In this document: piece after piece, positions 51,701-59,138 of the stretch
Layout of the letters: the number at the start of each line of letters is the position of its first letter
How positions within the stretch are numbered: position 1 is the first letter of the stretch
Source of the DNA: Scatosoma sp002474405
GTDB lineage: Bacteria; Bacillota; Clostridia; Christensenellales; Borkfalkiaceae
Reading direction: 5' to 3'
Length of the DNA stretch: 64,000 bases
NCBI GenBank assembly: GCA_937892545.1
Contig: CALAFO010000004.1
Coordinates: 1-64,000, forward strand
The notes under the pieces: generated by a model
Seen by the model: only the letters and a program-made list of their open reading frames with translations
What the model was told of the DNA's origin: nothing
The model's database searches: none
Position numbers and translations under genes: made by a program

Positions 51701-52300
51701 CCGCTCGGCTTCTTCGATGCGCTGCACGTAAATAAACAGATTGTTTTTGGAAGAATCGATTTTCCGTTCGATTTCTTCCTTGCGCGATTTGTACACCATC
51801 AAGCCCGTGGCTTCTTCGAAAATCAGCCGCCGGTCTTCGGGCTTCGCGTTCATGATCTGCTCCACTTTGCCCTGCCCGATGATGGAATAGCCCTCTTTGC
51901 CGAGCCCTATGCCGTGGAAGAGCCGCACGATGTCTTTCAGACGGGAAGCCTGCCCGTTGATGAAATAACCGCTGTTGCCGTTTCTGTCCAGACGGCGCGT
52001 CATCGCCACTTCGGTTACGTCAAGGTCGAATATTTTATTCGTATTGTCGAACACAAGCGTTACTTCGCAGCTCGACTGCGGCTTTCTCGATTGCGTTCCG
52101 CCGAAAATCACGTCCTGCATGTTTCCGCCGCGAAGCGCGCGGGCGGATTGCTCGCCCAGCACCCAGCGCACGGCGTCCGCCACGTTCGATTTGCCGCACC
52201 CGTTCGGTCCTACGATACAGGTAACGCCGTCGTCGAAACGGATGGTGGTTTTATCCGCGAAGGATTTAAACCCCGAAAGTTGTATTTCCTTTAAATCCAC
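48701..52300 (-). CDS. smc: Chromosome segregation protein SMC
   Basis: 1199 aa. Head: FKSFADKTTIRFDDGVTCIVGPNGCGKSNVADAVRWVLGEQ (Walker A at 32-39). Two long coiled coils flank a hinge (residues ~520-660, GVVTFLPVSGMKP...GDIVSTSGAMTGGSRQ). C-terminal head: KISLLSGGERALTAIAILFAI (signature) and PFCILDEIEAALDEANVDRFA (Walker B). It condenses and organises the chromosome with ScpA/B. It is 49 bases after rnc; the rnc-smc-ftsY order is conserved in Firmicutes. Confidence 0.98.
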   Translation of the reverse strand: MDLKEIQLSGFKSFADKTTIRFDDGVTCIVGPNGCGKSNVADAVRWVLGEQSARALRGGNMQDVIFGGTQSRKPQSSCEVTLVFDNTNKIFDLDVTEVAMTRRLDRNGNSGYFINGQASRLKDIVRLFHGIGLGKEGYSIIGQGKVEQIMNAKPEDRRLIFEEATGLMVYKSRKEEIERKIDSSKNNLFIYVQRIEEAERRLGPLSKQADAAREYREYSESLKYNEVNTYVYKYDGAEGEKNKFRERVAGYSDKIISLNTQAELLNKSYEDNRKKSAEADLKLTELNDRRVELSVGNERKDGEWKLVREKISTYKSQITAAEEFLENGKNRTGELADLVAAAKTAIQKGETRIAEIDNETDLLSQAIKALTGKIDVFERLSDENRQSQLSSAENLSEIKKNQGSLTAQKQAAEDRIAELKAALQKENARREKLNEELEGVRKDLKKLKEFTSGGEKELAEREEEIRDMQLTINNFNQELFSVGGQISSLKDSLEMYVGIKNRYEGYKDSVRRLLSVAKTNPEVGSHVKGTIADIIHTDQKYELAFEVALGAATQNVVTPTQDDARILIEYLKRTGGGVVTFLPVSGMKPRPDSREAQRAVNEKGAIGLATELIRYDDYYYNVVTNLLGNTLICDTVYNATAIAKKYGNMFKIVTLDGDIVSTSGAMTGGSRQQKSGAGVLSGERKIEECRENIVKKQKYLEKLKTAIAESEKGKEEAEAAVNALRAKYQGSLNELAVLSQREISLAAEAEEAKNNVGVYEETLRGFEEKLAHLRDEEAYAGKSEEELNALRQGAEATLEKQRAQCEAFKTERDEKSAKLHALEVEKAAAEKQIESFNADIRRYEAEKEDLISRIISTEREKANAYAELTQLEERAKQAELTEEEKAAVQAINDEIATLSAEKEALNLRQVQLDEERTAVQEELTRQTDKRYKCEIEISKIDTNLENMRQRIEEAYGIDYEGCLALKAENFNADEAAGLISALKRKITLLGNVNLNAVEEYADEKAHYDEMVIQRDDLQKAIDDLQKALDEIRAEMLKIFDKGFNDINENFKVTFKELFGGGNAELQMDYIEGEDPLEAGVEIVACPPGKKLTKISLLSGGERALTAIAILFAILKCRPMPFCILDEIEAALDEANVDRFASYLKRFAQETQFIVITHRRPTMNQSDALFGVTMQEKGVSKIVSVKLGEVEKELGEGTVE

Positions 52301-52349
52301 AGATTTCTTCTCCTTGAAAATCTCGTTATTTGTATTTTTGATTGCGTCG

Positions 52350-53027
52350 TCATTGCTGCGCCCGCAAAACGTCCAGCAGCCGCTTCGCCGCGGCTATTTC
52401 CGCTTCCTGAATGGTTTTTCCCTCCGCTTCCGCGGCGATTCCGCGCGCGCTCGCTCGCACCGCAAACGTGGGATTGTTGTCCGCGCCTTTTTTTTCAAGC
52501 GTCTCGTACACGGGCAACGGTTCTCCGTTTTTTTGCAGAAGCTCCTGCAATTCGTTCCGGTAACTTTGGTCGTCGCCCGGTTCCACGTTGGCAAAGATAA
52601 ACGCTTTCGCGTTTTCGTACCCGTCGCCCGCGGCGCCGTTCCCGTCCAGATAAATCGCCGCGATCACGCTCTCCACCAGACTGGATTTGGCTTTCTTCCC
52701 CGTATTCGCGGCGGAACCGCAAATCAGAAAAAGTTCGGTAAGTTTCAGCTTGTCCGCCGCCCGTTCCAGCGCCGGTTTCGCCACATATCTTTGCCTGAGC
52801 GCCGTCATTTCTCCTTCCGAAAGCTTCGGCTTTGCCGCGTACAGCTTTTCGGAAACGGCAAGTTCCAGCACCGCGTCCCCCAAAAATTCCAGCCGCTCGT
52901 TGCTTTCGCAACCCGTTTTGTTCGAAAGAGAAACGTGCGTGAACGCCGTAATCAGCAGATTTTTATCTTTAAACGTGTAATTCAGCCGTTTTTCCGCTTC
53001 TTGCGTCGGAAATTTCTCTCTGTTCAC
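52350..53027 (-). CDS. rnc: Ribonuclease III
   Basis: 225 aa. Endonuclease domain with the signature NERLEFLGDAVLEL and second acidic site SLVESVIAAIYLDGN. A C-terminal dsRNA-binding domain follows (SYRNELQELLQKNGEPLPVYETLEKKG...FAVRASARGIAAEAEGKTIQEAEIAAAKRLL). It processes rRNA and other duplex RNA. The start ATG overlaps the plsX stop (ATGA). Confidence 0.97.
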   Translation of the reverse strand: MNREKFPTQEAEKRLNYTFKDKNLLITAFTHVSLSNKTGCESNERLEFLGDAVLELAVSEKLYAAKPKLSEGEMTALRQRYVAKPALERAADKLKLTELFLICGSAANTGKKAKSSLVESVIAAIYLDGNGAAGDGYENAKAFIFANVEPGDDQSYRNELQELLQKNGEPLPVYETLEKKGADNNPTFAVRASARGIAAEAEGKTIQEAEIAAAKRLLDVLRAQQ

Positions 53028-54079
53028 GCTTCCTTATCCTCCGCCGCGCTTTCCGGCGCGCCGTTTTCCTCGGTTGCCGCGTTCTTTTCCAGAAGCGCTT
53101 CTATCTTTTCCGTCAATCCGCCCCGCACGGCGTTCATCGCCTGCGAAATGCACACCGAAAATCCGTACGCTTTCGAATTGCCGTGCGCCTTGATGACGGG
53201 CTTTGTCAGCCCTAAAAACACCGCGCCGCCCATCGTTTCGTAATCGGCGGACTTTTTCACGGCTTTCACCACGTCCATCACCGTCAGCGCGCGAATCTTC
53301 GCGAAAAGATTCTTTTTGAATTCGCGCTTTAAAATGCCGCTGATCGCCTTGCCGCAGCCTTCGATGGATTTCAGCGCGATATTGCCCGTGTAGCCGTCGC
53401 TCACCACAATATCCGCGTCGCCGTACATGATGTCTCTGCCTTCCACGTTTCCCACGTAATTGATGCCCGCCGTGTGTTTCAACAGCTTGTTGGCTTCGCG
53501 GTGCATTTCGTCGCCCTTGTGGTCCTCCGTGCCGTTGTTTAAAAGCCCCACTTTCGCGTTCTTCCACCCGTACACCGCCTCCGCGTACGCCGAAGCCATC
53601 AGCGCGAAATGCACAAGGTTCACGCTTTTGCATTCGAGGTTCGCTCCGCAGTCGCAAAGCAGCGTGCCGCGCCCCGAAAAATCGGGGATTCTGGGGCAGA
53701 GCGCGGGGCGCGAAACGCCCTTGATTCTGCCGAGCGTCAATACGCCCGCCGTCAGCACCGCGCCCGTGGCGCCGCTCGATACCACCGCGTCCGCTTTGCC
53801 CTCTTTTAAAAGGCGGAACGCCGTTACGGTGGAAGAATCTTTCTTCGTGCGCACCGCCTTGGTAGGAATTTCGTCGTTCGTAATCACTTCGGGCGCATGC
53901 ATGATCTCCACGCGCGAAGAATCGTATGTATAGGCGGAAAGTTCTTTTTTCAAAGCCTCTTCGTCGCCGCAAAGCACCGCAAACAGCTCCTTGTCGTTTT
54001 TCAGAGCCTCCACCGTGCCTTTCACCTGTTCTTTCGGCGCAAAATCGCCGCCCATCGCGTCTATCGCTATTTTTATCAT
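53024..54079 (-). CDS. plsX: Phosphate acyltransferase PlsX
   Basis: 351 aa. KIAIDAMGGDFAPKEQVKG, ALKNDKELFAVLCGDEEAL, TVTAFRLLKEGKADAVVSSGATGAVL, VVSDGYTGNIALKSIEG are family signatures. It converts acyl-ACP to acyl-phosphate for phospholipid synthesis. acpP, usually between plsX and rnc in Firmicutes, is not there. GAAGGAAATCACGAT precedes ATG 54079. Confidence 0.96.
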   Translation of the reverse strand: MIKIAIDAMGGDFAPKEQVKGTVEALKNDKELFAVLCGDEEALKKELSAYTYDSSRVEIMHAPEVITNDEIPTKAVRTKKDSSTVTAFRLLKEGKADAVVSSGATGAVLTAGVLTLGRIKGVSRPALCPRIPDFSGRGTLLCDCGANLECKSVNLVHFALMASAYAEAVYGWKNAKVGLLNNGTEDHKGDEMHREANKLLKHTAGINYVGNVEGRDIMYGDADIVVSDGYTGNIALKSIEGCGKAISGILKREFKKNLFAKIRALTVMDVVKAVKKSADYETMGGAVFLGLTKPVIKAHGNSKAYGFSVCISQAMNAVRGGLTEKIEALLEKNAATEENGAPESAAEDKEA

Positions 54080-54481
54080 ATCGTGATTTCCTTCAAGCTT
54101 TGCTTGATTCGTAACGGACTGTTACTTTTTTTGTTTTTCAACGGCTCACTGCCTTGCAGGCTTCGCCTGTTTCGTAACGGACTGTTACTTTTCCGTTTTT
54201 ATCAGCTCACTGCCTTTCAACTATACCTTATTTACGCCCCATAACCGATAAAATCGGAGAGTGCAGGCTTCGCCTGTTTCGTAACGGATTGTTACTCTTC
54301 CGTTTTTAACGGCTCATTGCCTTGCAACTATACCTTATTCACACCCCATAGCCGATAAAATCGGAGAGTGGTGCAGATTTTTGCCGTACCGAGTACGCCC
54401 GCCGCGAGTTTACCGAGCGTAAATGAGCAAGGGCGCACGCAGGCACGACGAAAATATGTGCCGCTATACGATTTTAGTTCG
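54080..54481. other. Repeat-bearing gap between asnS and plsX
   Basis: 402 bases with no gene. It holds the imperfect repeats described at 54094-54370. After them is a stretch (54371-54481) beginning GTGCAGATTTTTGCCGTACC, with GC-rich short runs and no recognised feature. Confidence 0.6.
54094..54370. repeat. Imperfect direct repeats built on a CAGGCTTCGCCTG hairpin
   Basis: Three copies begin at 54094 (diverged, CAAGCTTTGCTTG), 54157 and 54264. Each starts with a short palindrome followed by TTCGTAACGGAnTGTTAC. The last two continue with ACTATACCTTATT...CCCCATA-CCGATAAAATCGGAGAGTG, giving a 107-base unit. The CCGATAAAATCGG part is itself a hairpin. Related palindromes appear at 56170 and 56222. 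Dispersed intergenic repeat; a non-autonomous element or RNA-stability hairpin is possible. Confidence 0.75.
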
Positions 54482-55876
54482 TTAAAACAACAAGTTAGAT
54501 ACGGTACGGGGGAACGGAATAACGTCGCGGATATTCGTAACGCCCGTCAGATACATAATCATGCGTTCGAAGCCTAAGCCGTAGCCGCTGTGCGTAACGC
54601 CGCCGTACTTTCTCAAATCGAGATACCAGGAATAATCTTCGGGTTTCATGCCCAGTTCCACAATGCGGTTGTATAACTTTTCGTAGTTTTCCTCGCGCTG
54701 CGAACCGCCGATCAGCTCCCCGATGCCGGGCACCAGCAAATCCGCCGCCGCCACCGTTTTGCCGTCGTCGTTCTGCTTCATGTAAAACGCCTTGATTTCC
54801 TTGGGATAATCGGTCAGGAACACAGGCTTTTTAAACACGGTTTCCGTCAGATACCGCTCGTGCTCGCTCTGCAAATCTTTGCCCCAGAAAATATTCTTGT
54901 CGTCGAATTCGTTCGCATGCTCTTTTAAAATCTCAATCGCCTCGGTGTACGGCAACCGCACGAAATCGTTTTCCGTAACGTTTTTCAGCCGTTCCAGAAG
55001 TCCCGTATCCACAAATTTATTCAGAAATTCCAGCTCGTCTTTGCAGGTCTCGCCGACGTACGAAATAATGTATTTCACCATCGCTTCCGCCACGTCCATA
55101 TCCCCCGCAAGGTCGCAGAACGCCATTTCCGGCTCTATCATCCAGAATTCCGCCGCATGCCGCGCCGTGTTGGAATGTTCCGCGCGGAACGTCGGTCCGA
55201 ACGTGTACACGTTGGAAAAAGCCATCGCGTATGTTTCAACGTTCAGCTGTCCCGAAACGGTAAGCGAAGCCTTCTTCCCGAAGAAATCCTGCTTATAATC
55301 GGGCGCCTTGCCGCTCTTAGCCAGCTCTTCGAGGGGCAGCGTGGTTACCTGAAACATCGCGCCCGCGCCTTCGCAGTCGCTGCCCGTAATAATGGGCGTA
55401 TGCACGTACACAAACCCGCGCTCGTTGAAAAACTTATGAATGGCGAACGCCGCTTCGCTGCGGATTTTAAACACCGCCGAAAAGAGGTTCGTCCGCGGGC
55501 GGAGATGCGCGATTTCCCGTAAAAATTCCACGGAATGGCGCTTTTTCTGCAGCGGATAATCGGGCGAAGATTCCCCTTCCACCACGATTTTTTTCGCCTT
55601 GATTTCGTAAGGCTGCTTATTTTCGGGCGTGGCTACCACTTCGCCCGTAACGAAAATCGCCGCGCCCACGTTCTGATGCGCTATCTCGTCGTAATTTTCC
55701 AGCGTGGCGCGCTCAAACACGATCTGCGTGTTTTTAAAGCAGCTGCCGTCGGAAAGTTCGATAAATCCGAACGCCTTGGAATCGCGCACCGTCTTGATCC
55801 AGCCGGCAACGCCAACCGTTTTGCCCGCGTACGCCGCTACGTCCGCGGCGATTTTTTTCAGTTCGATTCTGTCCAT
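54482..55876 (-). CDS. asnS: Asparaginyl-tRNA synthetase
   Basis: 464 aa. N-terminal OB-fold (GKTVGVAGWIKTVRDSKAFGFIELSDGSCFKNTQIVFE) and class II catalytic core (FRAEHSNTARHAAEFWMIEPEMAF as motif 2; GGVTHSGYGLGFERMIMYLTGVTNIRDVIPFPRT as motif 3). The TTLPLE element and lack of aspartate-type insertions support asparagine. No T-box leader precedes it. Confidence 0.97.
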   Translation of the reverse strand: MDRIELKKIAADVAAYAGKTVGVAGWIKTVRDSKAFGFIELSDGSCFKNTQIVFERATLENYDEIAHQNVGAAIFVTGEVVATPENKQPYEIKAKKIVVEGESSPDYPLQKKRHSVEFLREIAHLRPRTNLFSAVFKIRSEAAFAIHKFFNERGFVYVHTPIITGSDCEGAGAMFQVTTLPLEELAKSGKAPDYKQDFFGKKASLTVSGQLNVETYAMAFSNVYTFGPTFRAEHSNTARHAAEFWMIEPEMAFCDLAGDMDVAEAMVKYIISYVGETCKDELEFLNKFVDTGLLERLKNVTENDFVRLPYTEAIEILKEHANEFDDKNIFWGKDLQSEHERYLTETVFKKPVFLTDYPKEIKAFYMKQNDDGKTVAAADLLVPGIGELIGGSQREENYEKLYNRIVELGMKPEDYSWYLDLRKYGGVTHSGYGLGFERMIMYLTGVTNIRDVIPFPRTVSNLLF

Positions 55877-55940
55877 AATCGTCTTTCTCCCGTACCGCGA
55901 CTCTTCGCCGCGGCAAGTCGTATGATATTTATACCTTAGT

Positions 55941-55969
55941 ATTATAACATTTTTTCAAAGAAAACACAA
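55941..55969 (-). promoter_or_regulatory. Promoter of asnS
   Basis: TTGTGT (55969..55964), a 17-bp spacer and TATAAT (55946..55941) preceded by TGT, giving an extended -10. Confidence 0.78.
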
Positions 55970-56163
55970 TCGTTTCGCGGAAAAAAGTTTGCACTTTTCG
56001 ATTTTTCGAAAAAAATATTTTATAATTCTTTATCGATTCCGGTCGAAGCGTTGTATTTTCCGGCGATTTTCACGGTATTTTTTCCTCGCGCCGTCATCGG
56101 AAAACGCTTTCACCCGCCACCCGTCTGTTTTTTTACAAAGCGAAGCCATCTCTTTGCTTTCCC

Positions 56164-56330
56164 CTTCGGGCAGGCTCCGCCTGTTCCGTTAAGCCGGCAT
56201 TATTCTTGCTTTCCCCTTTGGGCAGGCTTCGCCTGCTCCGTAACGGCTTGTCGCTTATCGTTTGTATTTTTAGTTTTTGCCTTTGATATACCCCTTGCTT
56301 TCCCCTTTGGGGAAAGTGGCGCGCAGCGCC
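56164..56330. repeat. Dispersed palindromic repeats related to those at 54 kb
   Basis: GGGCAGGCTCCGCCTGTTCCG (56169-56189) and GGGCAGGCTTCGCCTGCTCCG (56220-56240) are each preceded by GCTTTCCCCTT(T/C)GG, and the second is followed by TAACGGCTTGTCGC. A third CTTTCCCCTTTGG (56298-56310) runs instead into a GGGGAAAG hairpin arm. The core matches the hairpin family at 54094-54370. Confidence 0.7.
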
Positions 56331-56370
56331 GATAGAGGTCAATTTAAAATGCGGCGTCGCATACTTTATT

Positions 56371-57852
56371 TCACGGCGCATCTTTTTCCGCACCGCTCCC
56401 TTCCGCCGCCCCCGCCGCGTCCTCTTCTTTCTTCTCCGCCACGCCGTAAATTCCCCGTACGGGCGCATAGCTGTCCGAAAACAATTTCTCCCGGCAAATC
56501 AGTCTGCCGTTCTCGTACGTTTCGCGGTACAATTCGCTTTTTATCCCCTCTTTCGGCGCGCGCAGCCAGATTCTCCCCTCGCCGTCCGCGGGCAAGCCCG
56601 CCGCTTCTTCCGCCGAAATTTTTTTCTCTTCCGCTTCGGGCGGAGGCGTGCGCCCCGTGATTTTCCCGCTCAGCGCATACGTCCTGCGGCTCCTCGTGCC
56701 GTAAAACGTAACCGTAACGCTCTTTCCCGCGCACACCGCCCGAAGATACACCGGGTACGCAAACGGATTGACGATTTTCAAATCGCACTGCGACGAAACC
56801 GCGGCGTCCCGCGACGCGGGCACATACGAAACGGAAAGCGAATGATTCCTGCGTTCCGTAACGTTCAGCCCCGATAACAGCGCGGCGTTGAAAAGCGTGG
56901 TGCTCGCCTGACACACGCCGCCGCCCACGCCCGAAATAAATTCGCCGCTCTGAATGATTTTCGCCTCTTTGAATCCGCGTTCCGCAGTGCGTTCGCCCAC
57001 CGTTTTGTTAAAGGAAAGCGCCTCGCCGCCCTCCAGCGTAACGCCGTTTAAAAACGAAGCGGCAAGTTCGATATTGCGGCACCTGTTCCCGCACGAAGAG
57101 GAATATTCCGTCGTATACGAAGCCAGTTTTTCCGTGCTTTTCAGCGCGTCTTTCATCGTAAACGAAGCGCGCGCCGCCCGCGCGTATTTCCGCATGTCCA
57201 GCCGCGGAAATTCATACCCGTGCTCCTTTAAAACAAGCGAAGAAAGCGCGCTTTCCAGCGCCCGCGAAAATTTCTCCCGATCGATCAGTACGCCGTCTTT
57301 TTCTCTCTCGTACGAAAATCCGTCTTTATCGAAAATCACGCGCGCGTTTTTCACGGGAATTTCCGCGGCGGCAATCAGCCGTTCCGCCCCCTCGCCGAAA
57401 AGATAGCAGCGCATTTTCGTCTCGTATCTTCCGCCCCGCTCCGCGCGCGAAAAAATCTCTTCCAGATCGTCGTCGAATCCGATTTCGCACGGAGAAACGA
57501 TTTCCGTTCCCGCCGTCGTATCGGCGTACAGACAGGGAATCCTGCGCCTTTCCTCCGCACGGATTTCTTCGAACGCCGCCCGTTTTTCCTTTCCGCCCGC
57601 GTCCACGCCGCATACGTACACCCCCGCGGGGAATTTTTCCCTCGTCTCTATCCCCGCCGCCACCGCCGTGCGCCCCGCAAAAAATTCGTTCGCATAACGC
57701 CCGTTTTTCCGCGCGGAAAGCGGAAAGAACAGGAAAAAAACGGCAAAAATCACAAAAATCGCCGCCGAAAAAACGCTCCCCGAAAGGAGCGCTTTTTTAC
57801 GCTTCGAAAATTCCGTTTTTCCACCGAAAATTTCCCCGCCGTGTCCGCGCAT
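56371..57852 (-). CDS. VanW family protein with PG-binding-4-like domain
   Basis: 493 aa. One membrane anchor (residues ~22-48) leaves the bulk outside. Residues ~70-230 resemble the putative peptidoglycan-binding (PG_binding_4) domain. The VanW domain (~255-400) shows LNGVTLEGGEALSFNKTVGERTAERGFKEAKII and GVGGGVCQASTTLFNAALLSGL, with HSLSVSYVPASRDAAVSS. A C-terminal G5-like part follows, and a charged Glu/Ala tail. VanW proteins are envelope proteins of uncertain role and do not imply vancomycin resistance. 35 bases after recF. Confidence 0.9.
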   Translation of the reverse strand: MRGHGGEIFGGKTEFSKRKKALLSGSVFSAAIFVIFAVFFLFFPLSARKNGRYANEFFAGRTAVAAGIETREKFPAGVYVCGVDAGGKEKRAAFEEIRAEERRRIPCLYADTTAGTEIVSPCEIGFDDDLEEIFSRAERGGRYETKMRCYLFGEGAERLIAAAEIPVKNARVIFDKDGFSYEREKDGVLIDREKFSRALESALSSLVLKEHGYEFPRLDMRKYARAARASFTMKDALKSTEKLASYTTEYSSSCGNRCRNIELAASFLNGVTLEGGEALSFNKTVGERTAERGFKEAKIIQSGEFISGVGGGVCQASTTLFNAALLSGLNVTERRNHSLSVSYVPASRDAAVSSQCDLKIVNPFAYPVYLRAVCAGKSVTVTFYGTRSRRTYALSGKITGRTPPPEAEEKKISAEEAAGLPADGEGRIWLRAPKEGIKSELYRETYENGRLICREKLFSDSYAPVRGIYGVAEKKEEDAAGAAEGSGAEKDAP

Positions 57853-57887
57853 AGCTTTTCCGCCTCCGCTATATATACTGCGCGGTT

Positions 57888-58973
57888 TCAGCGTAAAATA
57901 TGCCCGTCGTCGATGCGGATTTTATTCGCTTCTTTCCCGTACAGAGCGCGCTCGGCGTGCGTGCAGGTAACAATCGTCTGCAGTCCGTCTATCCGCGATA
58001 CCAGCTTTTTGCGCCGCAGCGTGTCCAGCTCGCTCATCACGTCGTCTAAAATCAACACGGGGTATTCCCCCGCCACTTCCTTGAAAATTTCCACTTCGGC
58101 AAGCTTCAGTGCCAGCGCCGCCGTACGCGTCTGCCCCTGCGAAGCATACCCCCGCGCCTCTTTGCCGGAAATCACGAACGAGATGTCGTCCCGATGCGGT
58201 CCCACCGTGGTATACCCCAGCCGTCTGTCCTTTTCGTACGAATTTTTCAGCCGCTTTTTCAGCCGTTCCGCTATCTCTTCTTCGTCGCCCGTATACGTCT
58301 GGTCGGGCGTCAGCGAAAGCGTCTCTTTCCCGTCCGTAAGATAGGCGTGCGTATCCGCCGCGTACGCCACCAGCCTCGCCAGAAACTCCCTGCGTTTCAC
58401 GGCAATCACCGCGGCGTAACGGCAAAGCTGCTCGTCCCACACGGGCAGCGTGGCTGCTACCGTTTCGTAATCGGGGTTTTTCAATAAAGCGTTCCGCTGA
58501 TCGAGTATCCGCATATACCTGAGCAGCGCGGTGTAATACGCCGGCGACGTCTGCGAAACGGACATATTGATAAACCGCCTCCGCTCGTCCGGACCGTCCT
58601 GTATCAGTCTCAGTTCCCCCGGCGAAAAAAACACGCTGTTGATATGCCCCATCAGATCCGCGCTTTTCGTCAGCTTCGTGCCGTTCACGTACAAAGCGCG
58701 CTTGTTTTCCGAAATATCCGCTTCAATCGTAACGCGCCCGTATCGGTTTTCCGCCTCGGCTTTGATTTCCGCCGTTTCCGTCCCGATGCGAATCAGCTGT
58801 TTATCGTGGCGTATGCGCAAAGACGAGCCGGTGCAAAGATAAAACACCGCCTCGGCGCAGTTGGTTTTGCCCTGCCCGTTTTTGCCGAAAAGCACGTTCA
58901 GCCCGTCCGAAAAAACAAAGGTTTCTTCGCCATAATTTCTGAAATTGCGGAGAGTGAGAGATCTGATCTGCAT
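57888..58973 (-). CDS. recF: DNA replication and repair protein RecF
   Basis: 361 aa from ATG 58973. It starts MQIRSLTLRNFRNYGEETF; Walker A is GKNGQGKTN; signature FFSPGELRLIQDGPDERRRFIN; and YASQGQTRTAALALKLAEVE with PVLILDDVMSELD (Walker B). It loads RecA at gaps via RecOR. Here it is divergent from dnaA, not downstream of dnaN. The in-frame extension to 59090 covers the promoter and is rejected. Confidence 0.96.
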   Translation of the reverse strand: MQIRSLTLRNFRNYGEETFVFSDGLNVLFGKNGQGKTNCAEAVFYLCTGSSLRIRHDKQLIRIGTETAEIKAEAENRYGRVTIEADISENKRALYVNGTKLTKSADLMGHINSVFFSPGELRLIQDGPDERRRFINMSVSQTSPAYYTALLRYMRILDQRNALLKNPDYETVAATLPVWDEQLCRYAAVIAVKRREFLARLVAYAADTHAYLTDGKETLSLTPDQTYTGDEEEIAERLKKRLKNSYEKDRRLGYTTVGPHRDDISFVISGKEARGYASQGQTRTAALALKLAEVEIFKEVAGEYPVLILDDVMSELDTLRRKKLVSRIDGLQTIVTCTHAERALYGKEANKIRIDDGHILR

Positions 58974-59036
58974 AATAATTTTGCCCGAAATCGAAAAACG
59001 GCGGCAAAAACACTTTCTTTTCCGCGCGTTTTGTAT

Positions 59037-59042
59037 TATAAT
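59037..59042 (+). promoter_or_regulatory. Possible dnaA -10 box
   Basis: TATAAT at 59037-59042, about 97 bases before TTG 59139; the -35 (TTTCTT at 59014-59019, 17-bp spacer) is weak. It overlaps the recF -10 box on the other strand, so the two promoters should compete. Confidence 0.45.
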
Positions 59043-59069
59043 TATAGCAGAAATTTTCAAAAAACACAA
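59041..59069 (-). promoter_or_regulatory. Promoter of recF
   Basis: TTGTGT (59069..59064), a 17-bp spacer and TATAAT (59046..59041). A GC inverted repeat CCGCGCG (59021-59027) / CGCGCGG (59077-59083) brackets both divergent promoters. Confidence 0.7.
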
Positions 59070-59138
59070 AGAAAAAACGCGCGGCTGCACAAAAACTATG
59101 CAAAAAAAGAGAAAAATCCGCGCAAGGAGGAAATCGTT

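Larger units (their letters stand above)
55877..56370. other. Intergenic region upstream of asnS with dispersed palindromes
   Basis: 494 bases. The left part has the asnS promoter (55941-55969); the middle (55,980-56,100) is AT-rich without a gene. The right part carries repeats at 56170-56246 and a CTTTCCCC-TTTGGGGAAAG hairpin near 56298-56317, followed by GGCGCGCAGCGCC. Open frames here translate repeat DNA and are rejected. Confidence 0.6.

Noticed and set aside
54094..54370. Possible CRISPR array
   Set aside because: Units are imperfect, irregularly spaced (63 then 107 bases), the 'spacers' are also repeated, and no cas gene is present.
55877..55940. T-box leader before asnS
   Set aside because: The leader is only ~60 bases and lacks the T-box core and a terminator.
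56371..57852. Vancomycin resistance gene (VanW)
   Set aside because: VanW-domain proteins are widespread envelope proteins; no vanH/A/X or sensor genes are present, so no resistance is implied.
58974..59138. Replication origin next to dnaA
   Set aside because: No TTATNCACA-like boxes could be found by eye in this interval, and no flanking dnaN/gyrB.
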